Assembly (NCBI RefSeq): GCF_000381745.1
Contig: NZ_KB906987.1
Location: 1-64,000, forward strand
Length of the DNA: 64,000 nucleotides
Direction of reading: 5' to 3'
DNA from: Psychromonas ossibalaenae ATCC BAA-1528
GTDB lineage: Bacteria > Pseudomonadota > Gammaproteobacteria > Enterobacterales > Psychromonadaceae
A model generated the notes under the pieces. That model saw nothing but the letters and a program-made list of their open reading frames with translations, did not search any database and had not been told where the DNA came from. Each line of letters begins with the position of its first letter. Position 1 is the first letter of the stretch. Positions 22,777 to 32,455 of this stretch are shown piece by piece. The translations under genes were made by a program, and so were the position numbers.

Positions 22777-22805
22777 AGCCGTGCACTAACGGGCGGCTTT
22801 TTTCT
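22777..22805 (+). terminator. Terminator-like hairpin between EIIC and alpha-mannosidase genes
   Basis: AGCCG (22777-22781) pairs with CGGCT (22794-22798), followed by TTTTTT. An alternative CCGT/ACGG pairing exists in the same segment. It may lower expression of the downstream enzymes relative to the permease. Confidence 0.6.
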
Positions 22806-22859
22806 CTTATAAACTTTTTTACTCATTACATGGAGTGGGCTTCTGCTCATCTAGAATAT

Positions 22860-25454
22860 ATGAAAAATGTTCATCTAATTCAGCATACTCACTGGGATCG
22901 CGAGTGGTACTTTACCGAAAATGATTCCAAAGCATTACTTTATTATTTCATGGATGATCTGGCCACGCGGCTTGAAAACGATCCGGCACTAGGGCCTTTT
23001 ACGCTGGATGCACAAACGGTCGTGCTCGATGACTACTTAGAAATTGCACCGGAAAATAAACAGCGCATTACTAAGTTAATTCAGGAAGGGCGCATTTTAA
23101 TCGGTCCCTGGTACAGTCAGACAGACTTCCTGGTGGTAAGCGCAGAGTCAATGACACGCAATCTGCTGCTGGGCATTAATGACGCTAAAAAATTCGGTCC
23201 GGTGATGAATATTGGTTATGTACCCGATTCATTTGGACAGATGGAGCAGCTTCCTATGCTGCTGAATGAGTTCGATATCGATCGGGCGGTTATCTGGCGC
23301 GGCTGGTCTGAACATGAAGTAAGCACCACTGAGTTCAACTGGCAGAGTGAAAACGGCAGCAGTGTCACTGCCGCAGTTCTGCCGTGGGGTTACGGATGTG
23401 CCAAATGGCTGCCGACGGAGCCGTTTGAAGCACTGCCGGTGATCATAGAAAAAGCACGTAAACAGAGTGAATTTGCAGCATCCGAGTGCATTATGCTGCC
23501 CAACGGCAACGACCAGTCACCGTTTGAATATCAGGTCCCGGGCATGCTTGATGAGATAAATGAGGGGCAGAAGGAGTTTAATTTTAAGAACAGCAGTTTT
23601 GATCTGTTTTTTGATGAACTGCAGGAAAACAGCGATCACCTGCCGCTGTTTAAAGGTGAATTGTTATCACCTAAATACATGAGAATTCACCGTGGTATTT
23701 TCTCAACGCGTATGGATATCAAACTGTTGAATGCCAAATTTGAAAAAACAGTGAGCCGTTATCTGGAGCCGCTGCTGACCTTAAATATGGTTAACGGTCT
23801 GCCGTATCCACAAAATGCAGTGAATAATATCTGGCGCGAAGCGATGAAAAGCCACGCGCATGACAGTATCGGCTGCTGTAATTCAGATCGGGTTAACAGC
23901 ATGGTGGCAAACCGCCTGCAGTCCGGTATTGAAGTAGCAGAGCAGCTTATTGAACTTAATTTCAAAAAGTTATGTGATGGTATTAAAGCTGTTCAGGACG
24001 GCACCAAAATCATTATCTTCAACAGTATTCCTAAAAAACGCGAAAGTTTTGTGGAATTTGTTATTTACACGCCTGAAACCTCATTCTCACTGAGTGATGC
24101 GGCAGGTGAACCGGTCAGTTATCAGATTACTGCTGAATCTAAGCAGGATATGTCGACCATTATTCAAGAGCTGTCTAATGAGGCTACTACAACCTGGTAT
24201 CGAAAATTAACCATACAGGCAGATGTTAAAGATATTCCTGCATACGGTTATAAGACAATATATCTCAATGAAAGCCTGCCGGCTGCCGGCAATGTACAGC
24301 CTGTGGAAGTTAATGAACATGAAATCAGTAATGACTGGCTGCAGCTCAAATTAAATGATGATGCTTCAATTACTTTAACAGACAAACGCTCAGGTATTAC
24401 TTATAACAATGTTTTTGAATTAGTCGACGGCTCTGACGAGGGGGATAACTATAATTTCTCTCCACTGTTAAAAGACTGTTTAGTCAGCAGTATTGGTCAG
24501 CCTGTCAGCTGTCGAACCTTCAAAGGTGAATTAAGCAGTACATTGAAACTGAGCCACATGCTTTGCGTGCCTAAAAATATCAGTGAGCGCCGTGCGGGAA
24601 AATGCACAACGGAGCTGCTGGTTGAGCTTGAACTGACCATCGCGAATAACAAACCCTTTGTTAATGCTAAGGCAACAGTGCATAACAATGTTGAAGATCA
24701 CCGTATTCAGTTGTTATTCCCGACGCAGGTAAGCTGTGCTTCTCATTGTGCCGATCAGCCTTTCGGAATTATTTCACGGCAGAACCGCCCGGCGGCTATG
24801 GATCTATGGGAGCAGGAAAAATGGACTGAAGCGCCGGTAGCTCTATATCCGATGCAGAGCACGGTGATTATGAACGATCAGAAAAACGGACTGGCGGTTG
24901 TTGCGGATGGTATTCGTGAGTATCAGATCCATGAAGAGCAGCAGGACAGTATTGCGGTCACTCTCTTGCGCAGTGTCGGCTGGCTGGGCCAGGCTGATCT
25001 GACTTATCGTCCGGGGCGTGCATCGGGCATGGTGCTTCCCTCTCCTGATTCGCAGATTCAAGGTTCTCATGAGTTCGATCTGACATTAATTCCACAAAAT
25101 AACGGCAGCGATCAAACCTTCTGGAAATTAACTGAAGAGCTGAAAACGGAGCCGCTTACTTATGTCGGTACAGACTGGTCAAGATTCCGCATGAACAAAT
25201 ATGCCGCCTCCTATGCACATGAAGTCAGTCTGTTTAAGTGGGACACTGAGCTGCATTTCAGCACCATCAAAAAGGCGGAAAATTCAGAGGAAATGATTGT
25301 CCGTGCTTATAACCCGTCATTCAACACGCTGGAAATGGGAACATTTAACAGCACCCGTTCCGTCTGCCGCGCTAATTTAGCGGAAAGCAGACAATATAAT
25401 TCAGACACTAAGGTGCTTCCATGCACACCTGTTACTTTAAAAGTTGAGAAATAA
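22860..25454 (+). CDS. mngB: GH38 alpha-mannosidase (mannosylglycerate hydrolase-like)
   Basis: The protein (864 residues from this start) follows E. coli MngB closely. It has the zinc-site start QHTHWDREWYFTEND, IGPWYSQTDFLVVSAESMTRN, the nucleophile block GYVPDSFGQMEQLP (Asp123 from this start), MRIHRGIFSTRMDIK, SHAHDSIGCCNSDRVN, and the C-terminal LYPMQSTVIMNDQKNGLAVVADGIREYQI region. MngB cleaves 2-O-(6-phospho-alpha-mannosyl)-glycerate to mannose-6-phosphate plus glycerate after PTS uptake, and the neighbouring PTS and manA fit that. The natural substrate could be another alpha-mannoside. ATG 22860 aligns with the family start. 22830 is an in-frame alternative, and neither has a strong ribosome-binding site. 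Confidence 0.88.
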   Translation: MKNVHLIQHTHWDREWYFTENDSKALLYYFMDDLATRLENDPALGPFTLDAQTVVLDDYLEIAPENKQRITKLIQEGRILIGPWYSQTDFLVVSAESMTRNLLLGINDAKKFGPVMNIGYVPDSFGQMEQLPMLLNEFDIDRAVIWRGWSEHEVSTTEFNWQSENGSSVTAAVLPWGYGCAKWLPTEPFEALPVIIEKARKQSEFAASECIMLPNGNDQSPFEYQVPGMLDEINEGQKEFNFKNSSFDLFFDELQENSDHLPLFKGELLSPKYMRIHRGIFSTRMDIKLLNAKFEKTVSRYLEPLLTLNMVNGLPYPQNAVNNIWREAMKSHAHDSIGCCNSDRVNSMVANRLQSGIEVAEQLIELNFKKLCDGIKAVQDGTKIIIFNSIPKKRESFVEFVIYTPETSFSLSDAAGEPVSYQITAESKQDMSTIIQELSNEATTTWYRKLTIQADVKDIPAYGYKTIYLNESLPAAGNVQPVEVNEHEISNDWLQLKLNDDASITLTDKRSGITYNNVFELVDGSDEGDNYNFSPLLKDCLVSSIGQPVSCRTFKGELSSTLKLSHMLCVPKNISERRAGKCTTELLVELELTIANNKPFVNAKATVHNNVEDHRIQLLFPTQVSCASHCADQPFGIISRQNRPAAMDLWEQEKWTEAPVALYPMQSTVIMNDQKNGLAVVADGIREYQIHEEQQDSIAVTLLRSVGWLGQADLTYRPGRASGMVLPSPDSQIQGSHEFDLTLIPQNNGSDQTFWKLTEELKTEPLTYVGTDWSRFRMNKYAASYAHEVSLFKWDTELHFSTIKKAENSEEMIVRAYNPSFNTLEMGTFNSTRSVCRANLAESRQYNSDTKVLPCTPVTLKVEK

Positions 25455-25456
25455 TT

Positions 25457-27955
25457 ATGTTAGATTTCCAGTTCACCTGTCCGTTAGTAAACGGTATTCA
25501 TGCGCGTCCAGCGACCGAAATTGAACAGCGTGCTGCTAAGTTTGAAGCACAAATCACTATTATGAATCTGAGCAAAGATACTACAGCTAACGCAAAAAGC
25601 GTGTTGTCTATGATCGGCGCCGACATTCTGTTTGATGATTTGTGTCAATTTGTTTTCCAGGGAAGTGATGAAAATCAGGCTTATGATTTTTTTAAAAGCT
25701 TTGTAGATAACGAACTTGCAGATATCGACGGCCCTGTAGAGCGCGCAGTCCCTGCTGATGTTATGCAGGATTTACCGTTATTCTTAGAAAAAGCACAACC
25801 GCAGTTTTTACGTGGTAAAGCAGCCAGCAGCGGTATCGGTCGTGGTAAACCGGTTATTATCGGCCAGATTGATCTGCACAGTATTGCCGGACAGTATCCG
25901 GCAGCAGACAGCTGTGAAAATACAAAAATGATTAACAGTGCGCTGCTTAAAACAACCACTGCTCTGGAATATGAAATTGAGCATGCAGGTACGGATGCGA
26001 AGGCGGTTTTAGATGCGCATCTGGCAATTATTAAAGATACGCAGCTGCAGGATACGATTAATAAACATATAGATGCATTCAATGCGTGTGCTGTAGTTGC
26101 CCTGGCTAGTGATGAAATCTGTCAGACACTTGAAGGCAGTTCAAGCAGTTATCTGCGTGAAAGGGCACTGGATATCCGTGATATTGCCAGCCGTATTGTT
26201 GAAAATATAACAGGTGAAAAAATCAGCACTGATCTGAGTCTGACAGAAGGCAGCGTAATAATTTCAGAAGGTCTGCTGACACCAAGCCAGTTGTTAGCTC
26301 TGCCGAAAGAGATGATTAAAGGTCTGGTGATGGGCGACGGTGGTGATACTTCACATACGGTGATCCTGGCCCGTTCATTTAATATCCCGACATTAACCGC
26401 TGTAGAGAAAGCGGTGCAGCTGTGCAGCGCTGCGCAGGAAGTGATTGTTGATGCCAGAGCCGGCGTGCTTATTGCTGACGCCAATGAAATGACCAACAAA
26501 TATTATCAGCTGGAAGCTGTTAAACAGGAGAAGATCGAAACACGTTTATCTAAATTTAAAAGTACGGCTGTTTCTACTTCTGACCAGGCTGAGTTAAATA
26601 TTTCTGCGAATATCGTTACCTCTAACGAGATCCTCTCCTCTTTAGAAGCCGGGGCCGACGGCATCGGTTTATTTAGAACGGAAATGCTGTTTTGTGAACG
26701 TGCCGTACCGCCGACTGAAGAAGAACAGTTCGAGCATTACAAATTTGTTGTAGAAAATGCGGCAGGTAAAAAAGCCGTTATCCGCACACTTGATATCGGC
26801 GGAGATAAACCCTGCGAATACATGGGACTGCCTGAAGAGGAAAACCCGTTCCTGGGTTACCGGGCGATTCGTATGTATCCGGAATACGAAGATATTATCA
26901 AAACCCAGTTTAGAGCACTGGTTCGTGCCGGCGAATTTGGCGAAGTCTCGATTATGGTGCCGATGATTTCAAATCTTGATGAAATCAAATGGATCCGCAA
27001 TATGCTTGATGTTGTTACTGCGGAAGTCTGTGCCGATATAAATAAAACCGTCAGCGTATCGCTGGGTATTATGGTGGAGGTGCCGTCAACATTATATTTA
27101 CTGGAAAAAGCCTCTTCCTATATCGATTTTGTTTCCATCGGCAGCAATGATCTTACCCAGTACTTCCTGGCCTGTGACCGTGGTAATAAGAATATAGCGA
27201 ATCTTTATAATCACCTGGATCCGAGTTTTCTGAGACTGGTGCGCGATATTATTGCTAACGCGGATCAGGCTGGACTGCGAGTCAGCCTATGTGGTGAAAT
27301 GGCTTCTGATCCGATTGCTCAGCCGCTGCTGATTGGAGCTGGTTTACGTAACTTCAGTATGTCAGCGTCACTTATCGGCAAATCAAAAGAGCGGCTTTGT
27401 GCACTTAATGCATCAGACTGTCGGGCACTTCTCGCAAAAGCGATTGACGCGGACAATCCGGCACAAGTCACTGCATTGGTGGAGAAATTCACGGCAGCAG
27501 ATAAACAGATGCCGATTATGTGTAAGTCGCTTATCTTTACTAAGCAGGCTGTTTCCAGCAAAGAAGAAGCCATTAAACGCTTAACCGATAACCTTGAAGC
27601 CGAGCTGCGCATTCCTGTTGCCGGTAATGTTGAAAAAGCAATCTGGGAGCGTGAAGCGGTATTCTCAACGGCATTGGGGTTTTCTGTTGCTATTCCGCAT
27701 TGTAAATCTGAGCATGTGAGTCAAAACAGCGTATCGGTAATGACCCTGGATAAAGAGATCGACTGGGGTAATGATACCAGTATTGAACTGGTGATCATGC
27801 TGACCGTTAGTAAAGATGATAGCGATGATACGCATATGAAAATATTTTCTAAGATTGCACGCAAGCTGATGCATGAAGATTTCAGAAGTTCGCTGATCGA
27901 TTCTGATAATCCGGAAAATATTCTCCACACTCTGCAGGAAACGATTGCGGCCTAA
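25457..27955 (+). CDS. PTS multiphosphoryl transfer protein HPr-EI-EIIA(Fru)
   Basis: An 832-residue fusion with three phosphotransfer domains. HPr (1 to about 90) carries NGIHARPA with His15. Enzyme I (about 118-665) carries GGDTSHTVILARSFNIP with His300, DGIGLFRTEMLF and SIGSNDLTQYFLACDR. EIIA of the fructose type (about 690-832) carries VAIPHCKS with His748. Order and length match E. coli FryA (831 residues). With EIIB and EIIC upstream, the operon holds a whole relay from PEP to sugar, independent of the general ptsHI. It begins two bases after the mannosidase stop, so the genes are co-translated. Confidence 0.95.
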   Translation: MLDFQFTCPLVNGIHARPATEIEQRAAKFEAQITIMNLSKDTTANAKSVLSMIGADILFDDLCQFVFQGSDENQAYDFFKSFVDNELADIDGPVERAVPADVMQDLPLFLEKAQPQFLRGKAASSGIGRGKPVIIGQIDLHSIAGQYPAADSCENTKMINSALLKTTTALEYEIEHAGTDAKAVLDAHLAIIKDTQLQDTINKHIDAFNACAVVALASDEICQTLEGSSSSYLRERALDIRDIASRIVENITGEKISTDLSLTEGSVIISEGLLTPSQLLALPKEMIKGLVMGDGGDTSHTVILARSFNIPTLTAVEKAVQLCSAAQEVIVDARAGVLIADANEMTNKYYQLEAVKQEKIETRLSKFKSTAVSTSDQAELNISANIVTSNEILSSLEAGADGIGLFRTEMLFCERAVPPTEEEQFEHYKFVVENAAGKKAVIRTLDIGGDKPCEYMGLPEEENPFLGYRAIRMYPEYEDIIKTQFRALVRAGEFGEVSIMVPMISNLDEIKWIRNMLDVVTAEVCADINKTVSVSLGIMVEVPSTLYLLEKASSYIDFVSIGSNDLTQYFLACDRGNKNIANLYNHLDPSFLRLVRDIIANADQAGLRVSLCGEMASDPIAQPLLIGAGLRNFSMSASLIGKSKERLCALNASDCRALLAKAIDADNPAQVTALVEKFTAADKQMPIMCKSLIFTKQAVSSKEEAIKRLTDNLEAELRIPVAGNVEKAIWEREAVFSTALGFSVAIPHCKSEHVSQNSVSVMTLDKEIDWGNDTSIELVIMLTVSKDDSDDTHMKIFSKIARKLMHEDFRSSLIDSDNPENILHTLQETIAA

Positions 27956-27964
27956 CTAAGGAAG

Positions 27965-27998
27965 GCTGGTTATTCCCGGGCATCTGGGGATAACCGGC
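27965..27998 (+). promoter_or_regulatory. Stable intercistronic hairpin
   Basis: GCTGGTTATTCCC (27965-27977) pairs with GGGGATAACCGGC (27986-27998) over 13 bp with two G-U pairs and an 8-base loop. There is no T-run, so it is probably an mRNA-protecting or processing element between the PTS and transporter genes. Confidence 0.6.
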
Positions 27999-28009
27999 TT
28001 TAATACCAT

Positions 28010-29203
28010 ATGAAAAATAATCGTACTTTTACCCTTATACTGCTGGCAATGACCTTTTTTACCTGGGGCCTGCTGACTTCTGCAAATAGTATTTTGGTGC
28101 CGCACTTTCAAGATCTGTTCGATTTGAGTTATAAACAGTCGATGTTTGTGCAGATTGCCTTTTATCTGGCTCCTTTCCTGGCATGCATACCAACATCGAT
28201 AATGATGAACAGATGCGGCTATAAAATGACTTTGTCAATGTCTCTGGTTTTTACTGCTGTCGGAGCTGCTCTGTTCTTTTGTGCTGTTTCTTTCGGCTCA
28301 TTCAGCGGGGCACTTCTGGCTATTTTTATTCTCGCACTGGGAGTTGCCGCCATGCAGGTCGTTGCTAACCCCTATGTAACCCAGCTTGGTGAAGCGGCAT
28401 CTGCACCAAGAAGGTTAACCTTTACTTCATCGATTAACTCGCTGGGTACAACGCTGGCTCCTCTGTTTATCGGGATGACTTTAGTCACTCTGGGTATTGC
28501 GAATCTTTATCTCGGCATCGCTTTTGCTGTTTTAACGCTGGCGGCTGTTATCTTCAAAAGTAATATTCAGGATTTCAAAAGTGAACTGCAGAGTAATTTT
28601 ATCGGGCAGATGCAGGCACTGTTTAAACAGAAGAATTTCATGCTCGGCGCCTGTACTATTTTTGTCTACGTTGGTGTTGAGGTGAGTATAGGCACCGTTA
28701 CTATCAGTTATCTTACAGATAAAAATACTGCCGCGCTCGCGCCGTCAACCGCAATGACGCTGATCAGCCTGTACTGGGGCGGTTCAATGTTCGGCCGTTT
28801 TGCATACAGTGCATTCAGTCAGTACATCGAGCCCTCTAAGGCATTAGGTTTCAGTGCCTGCTGCGCTTCGATGCTGATTATTTTTGCCATATTAAACAGC
28901 AGTATTTATGGCGGTGCAGCCTTAATCATTGTCGGCTTGTGTAACTCGTTTATGTATCCGGTTATTTTCTCGAAATCCATTGAAGGTTTAGGCGCTCTTA
29001 CCGGCAGCGCCTCTGCGGTTCTTATTATGTGCGGTATCGGTGGTGGAGTTGTGCCGTTTATACAGGCAGTAATGGTTGATTTTACCAATGTAAGAATGAG
29101 TTACATGGTGCCTTTATGCGGCTATTTATTGATTTTAATTTACAGTGTCTACAGTAGGAAAAATGCAGTCGGCCAGCAGTATAACCAGGAGATTCGCGGA
29201 TGA
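28010..29203 (+). CDS. MFS sugar transporter (FHS/FucP-GluP-like)
   Basis: A 397-residue protein with 12 predicted helices and the fucose-galactose-glucose:H+ symporter-like pattern: FFTWGLLTSANSILVPHFQDLFDLSYKQSMFVQIAFY at the N-terminus and the loop VVANPYVTQLGEAASAPRRLTFTSSINSLGT. Family members import hexoses with protons. In an operon that already has a PTS it may bring in free mannose or another hexose released outside the PTS route, or export excess sugar. It starts 54 bases after the PTS fusion gene, with no strong ribosome-binding site visible, and its stop overlaps the manA start by four bases. Confidence 0.85.
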   Translation: MKNNRTFTLILLAMTFFTWGLLTSANSILVPHFQDLFDLSYKQSMFVQIAFYLAPFLACIPTSIMMNRCGYKMTLSMSLVFTAVGAALFFCAVSFGSFSGALLAIFILALGVAAMQVVANPYVTQLGEAASAPRRLTFTSSINSLGTTLAPLFIGMTLVTLGIANLYLGIAFAVLTLAAVIFKSNIQDFKSELQSNFIGQMQALFKQKNFMLGACTIFVYVGVEVSIGTVTISYLTDKNTAALAPSTAMTLISLYWGGSMFGRFAYSAFSQYIEPSKALGFSACCASMLIIFAILNSSIYGGAALIIVGLCNSFMYPVIFSKSIEGLGALTGSASAVLIMCGIGGGVVPFIQAVMVDFTNVRMSYMVPLCGYLLILIYSVYSRKNAVGQQYNQEIRG

Positions 29204-30390
29204 TTTATTTGCCTTTTTATAAAATGACTAACACTATTCAGAATTATGAGTGGGGCAGTAAAACCGCTATGCAGGGCCTGTTTGCTTTTAAGAATAAAAC
29301 GCAGCAGACACAGGCGGAATTATGGATGGGCGCGCATGCTAACGGCTGTTCACTGCTGTCGACTGGAGAGGGAGTAATAAAACTGTCTGATTTTATAGCG
29401 CAGGATCCGCACCTGATATTAGGAAAAAAAACGGCTGATGAATTTGGACAGTTACCTTACCTGTTTAAAGTTCTGGCCGCAGAGAAGGCCTTGTCTGTCC
29501 AGGTTCATCCTAATAAGCAGCAGGCGCAGGCTGGTTTTGCAAAAGAAAATAAATTAGCTGTCCCGCATAATGCTTTTAATCGTAACTATAAGGATGCTAA
29601 TCATAAACCCGAGGTTGTCTTTGCTTTGACTGAATACCTGGCAATGAACGGCTTTCGTGATATGCAGCAGATAGTCGAATACTTTCAGCCTATCAATATC
29701 CTGGAAATAAAGCCGCTGCTGCAGGCTTTTAGCGCTGATTTCACGGCAGGCGGTCTACAGGACTTTTTTCAGGCAATGTTATTACTTGAAGGCGGGCGGA
29801 AAACTCGTGCCGTTCAAGCATTAATGGTTTATGCGCAGGATAATCTGCATCAGCCTTTGTTTTCTTTGATTGCTGAATTAGGCCGACAGTACCCCGGGGA
29901 TATTGGTCTGTTTTCACCGCTGATGATGAACGTGCTGACACTGCAGCCGGGAGAGGCGATGTTTCTGGATGCTTGTACGCCGCATGCTTATATCAAAGGA
30001 ACCGGACTGGAAATTATGGCAAATTCTGACAATGTACTACGGGCGGGGTTAACTCCTAAGTATATTGATGTGCCGGAACTGCTGGCTAATACTATTTTCT
30101 GCAGCAAAGCCGCTGAGGATCTGTTATTAAAACCGCAGGCAGACGCCGGCTGGCAGAATTATGTTGTGCCTGTCAGCGATTTTAAATTGAGCATTGCAGA
30201 TAACGTAGAGGATCTTTGTGTAAAGGTTAACAGCGCCGAAATTATTTTTGCAGTTGATGCGCCGGTCAGGCTGAGTCACAGAGATGAAAACACAATCACG
30301 ATTAATAAAGGTGAGTCGCTGTTTATTCCAGCTTATGCCGGTGACTATCAGGTCAGCAGCTCCGGGCAGTTAGCCCGAGCCTATAATTAA
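29200..30390 (+). CDS. manA: Mannose-6-phosphate isomerase, class I
   Basis: The 396-residue protein matches type I phosphomannose isomerases: NTIQNYEWGSKTAMQGLF, AELWMGAHANG, LSVQVHPNKQQA (zinc-binding His), NHKPEVVFALT (zinc-binding Glu), and LDACTPHAYIKGTGLEIMANSDNVLRAGLTPKYID carrying the active-site region. It converts mannose-6-phosphate to fructose-6-phosphate in the cytoplasm. That completes the route from a PTS-imported alpha-mannoside through GH38 cleavage to glycolysis. AGGAG stands eight bases before the ATG, and the start overlaps the transporter stop (ATGA). Confidence 0.95.
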   Translation: MIYLPFYKMTNTIQNYEWGSKTAMQGLFAFKNKTQQTQAELWMGAHANGCSLLSTGEGVIKLSDFIAQDPHLILGKKTADEFGQLPYLFKVLAAEKALSVQVHPNKQQAQAGFAKENKLAVPHNAFNRNYKDANHKPEVVFALTEYLAMNGFRDMQQIVEYFQPINILEIKPLLQAFSADFTAGGLQDFFQAMLLLEGGRKTRAVQALMVYAQDNLHQPLFSLIAELGRQYPGDIGLFSPLMMNVLTLQPGEAMFLDACTPHAYIKGTGLEIMANSDNVLRAGLTPKYIDVPELLANTIFCSKAAEDLLLKPQADAGWQNYVVPVSDFKLSIADNVEDLCVKVNSAEIIFAVDAPVRLSHRDENTITINKGESLFIPAYAGDYQVSSSGQLARAYN

Positions 30391-30408
30391 ACTGCTGTAA
30401 TATATTAG

Positions 30409-30441
30409 ATGCAGTGAAACCTATTAGAGTTTCAACTGCAT
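30409..30441. terminator. Convergent hairpin between manA and the ABC exporter
   Basis: ATGCAGTGAAAC (30409-30420) pairs with GTTTCAACTGCAT (30429-30441) with one bulged A. It lies between convergent genes and has AT-rich flanks but no long T-run. Confidence 0.55.
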
Positions 30442-30457
30442 TCTTCAGTACTTAAAC

Positions 30458-32254
30458 CTAGTGTGACTGAACTGTGCCGTACAGAGTCTGGTACAAACCA
30501 TCCTGTTCAACTAAATCAATATGCGTACCCGACTGTGTGACCTTGCCTTCCTCTAATACATAAATAATATCAGCCTGTTTTACTGCCGAGAGACGATGCG
30601 CCACAATCAGGGTGGTTCGGCCTGCTAAAAAGGTATTTAAGGCATGATGCAGGGCGCTTTCAGTGGCGGTATCCAGTGCCGAAGTGGCTTCATCCAAAAT
30701 TACAAACTGCGGATCGCTTAAGACCATGCGTGCGATAGCAACGCGCTGGCGCTGCCCGCCGGAAAGGCGTATGCCCTGACGACCAAGCTGTGTATCTAAC
30801 CCCTCGGTCAGCTGTTCCATCAGATCACTGAGCTGCGCGACATTCAGCGCCTGCCATAATAAAGAATCACTGTAAGCCGCGCCTAAGGCTAAATTATTAC
30901 GCAGGCTGTCGTTAAACAGAACCGGCTGCTGTAATACCACGGAAATATTATCGCGGATGATATCAAAACCTATATCAGTGCTTTTCTGACCGTTAAACAG
31001 AATCTCACCGCTGCTGTGCTGATAAACACCGATTAATAACTGAATTAAAGTCGATTTTCCCCCACCGCTGGAGCCTACCAGGGCAACCTTTTTACCCGCA
31101 GGAATATGCAGGGAGAGATCATTTAATACCCGGCTTTCCGCATCGTAGGAAAAGTTCAAATTATTAATCTGTATGTCGGTACTGCTGCTGTTAATAAACG
31201 GGTTTACTTTACTGACCGGGCGGCGCTCTTCTTCAACCTGTAATAATGAGTTAATACGCTTGATGGCGACTGCTGCGCCGTACCAGGAGAACTGGATATT
31301 AAGTAACTCCTGCACCGGGGAAAGCATAAACCACAGGTAGCCGAAAACAGCAAAAATCTGACCTATGGTTAAATCGCTCATTAATACCATCAACATGGCG
31401 ACAGCCCGAAACAGTTCAAAACCTAATAAAAACAGTAAAAAAGAAAAGCGTCCGGCGGCTTCACTCTGCCAGGCATATTTGTCGGCGCTGCTGCGGATAT
31501 CATCTGCCTGGCCCTTAAGCTGATTCAGAAACTCTTTTTCCCGGTTGGAAGCGCGCAGCTGATAGATGCCGTCTAAGGTTTCAATTAAACGATTTTGAAA
31601 TTTCTCAAAGGACTGGTTCTCTTTTTTCTTAAGGTGTTTTACACGAGAGCCTAATTTACGTGAGAAAAATACCACAAGCGGATTGACCAGAAGAATAAAT
31701 AAACCTAAACGCCAGTCTATCCATAATAAAATGACCGCCGTACCCAGCACGGTTAAAAAGCTGACTAAAAAACGGCTCAGGGTAGTGCCGATAAACTGAT
31801 CGATGGTTTCTATATCGGTGACAATATGTGCATTGATACCGCCGCTGCCGCGTGTTTCGTACTGACGAATACTGATGCGCCCTAATTTATCGATCAGTTT
31901 GGTACGGATGGTATAAGTAATGGTTTTTGATACCAGAGTGAACTGGCGGCTTTGTAATATATTCAGCACCTGGCTGGTGGTGCGCATTACAATTATGCAC
32001 AGGAAGATAACCACAATATAGTTTGCCGGCTGCTGCCACTGCTGCGGTAAAAAACCATTCATAAAATCGATGCCGCCGGCCGGATTGTGAAGCAGGACTT
32101 CATCTACCATTAACGGCATCAGCAGCGGAATAGGTACGCTGATCAGCGTTGCAATAATTGCGATGATATTGGCGCCTATCAGACGTTTTTTATGCTGTCC
32201 GGCTTTTTTTAACAGCCAGCTCCGGTCAATAAATTCATTTTTATAGTCTGTCAA
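30458..32254 (-). CDS. ABC exporter, fused permease and ATPase (MsbA/MdlB-like)
   Basis: A 598-residue half-transporter. The N-terminal six-helix exporter domain (about 20-310) includes the coupling region KENQSFEKFQNRLIETLDG. The ATPase domain follows (about 350-585) with Walker A GSSGGGKST, the Q-loop VVLQQPVLF, signature LSGGQRQRVAIARM, Walker B FVILDEATSALD and the His of VAHRLS. It works as a dimer in the inner membrane. The substrate cannot be deduced. The start is TTG at 32254 (MTDYKNEF), immediately behind a Fur-box-like sequence, so iron control is possible. No partner gene lies beside it. Confidence 0.87.
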   Translation of the reverse strand: MTDYKNEFIDRSWLLKKAGQHKKRLIGANIIAIIATLISVPIPLLMPLMVDEVLLHNPAGGIDFMNGFLPQQWQQPANYIVVIFLCIIVMRTTSQVLNILQSRQFTLVSKTITYTIRTKLIDKLGRISIRQYETRGSGGINAHIVTDIETIDQFIGTTLSRFLVSFLTVLGTAVILLWIDWRLGLFILLVNPLVVFFSRKLGSRVKHLKKKENQSFEKFQNRLIETLDGIYQLRASNREKEFLNQLKGQADDIRSSADKYAWQSEAAGRFSFLLFLLGFELFRAVAMLMVLMSDLTIGQIFAVFGYLWFMLSPVQELLNIQFSWYGAAVAIKRINSLLQVEEERRPVSKVNPFINSSSTDIQINNLNFSYDAESRVLNDLSLHIPAGKKVALVGSSGGGKSTLIQLLIGVYQHSSGEILFNGQKSTDIGFDIIRDNISVVLQQPVLFNDSLRNNLALGAAYSDSLLWQALNVAQLSDLMEQLTEGLDTQLGRQGIRLSGGQRQRVAIARMVLSDPQFVILDEATSALDTATESALHHALNTFLAGRTTLIVAHRLSAVKQADIIYVLEEGKVTQSGTHIDLVEQDGLYQTLYGTVQSH

Positions 32255-32256
32255 AA

Positions 32257-32271
32257 TGATAATGATTCCTG
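32257..32271 (-). promoter_or_regulatory. Candidate Fur box before the ABC exporter
   Basis: On the minus strand the segment CAGGAATCATTATCA matches 11 of 15 positions of the 7-1-7 Fur consensus TGATAATCATTATCA. It lies directly upstream of the TTG start. One half is good and the other degenerate. Confidence 0.4.
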
Positions 32272-32397
32272 TTTTAGATTTGCATCTTATTGTACTTAGA
32301 TTCTGCCTGCCATGTTAGATAAAAGCATAATGAATAAATTTAGTTTTTTGGCAGAGATGGCCATTATTTTAAATTATATTAAGCGTAGCGCTTTCTC

Positions 32398-32419
32398 TTG
32401 TTATGTTATAACATAACAA
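32398..32419. promoter_or_regulatory. Zur box upstream of the zinc importer operon
   Basis: A perfect palindrome TGTTATGTTATAACATAACA (32399-32418), extended one base each side to 22 bp, matches the gammaproteobacterial Zur operator (TGTTATATTATAACA type). It lies 37 bases before a small ORF and about 190 before the ATPase gene. Under zinc sufficiency Zur should repress the operon here. Confidence 0.85.
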
Positions 32420-32455
32420 ACAAGATCTATTATCATTCAGCAAGAAGTCAATATT

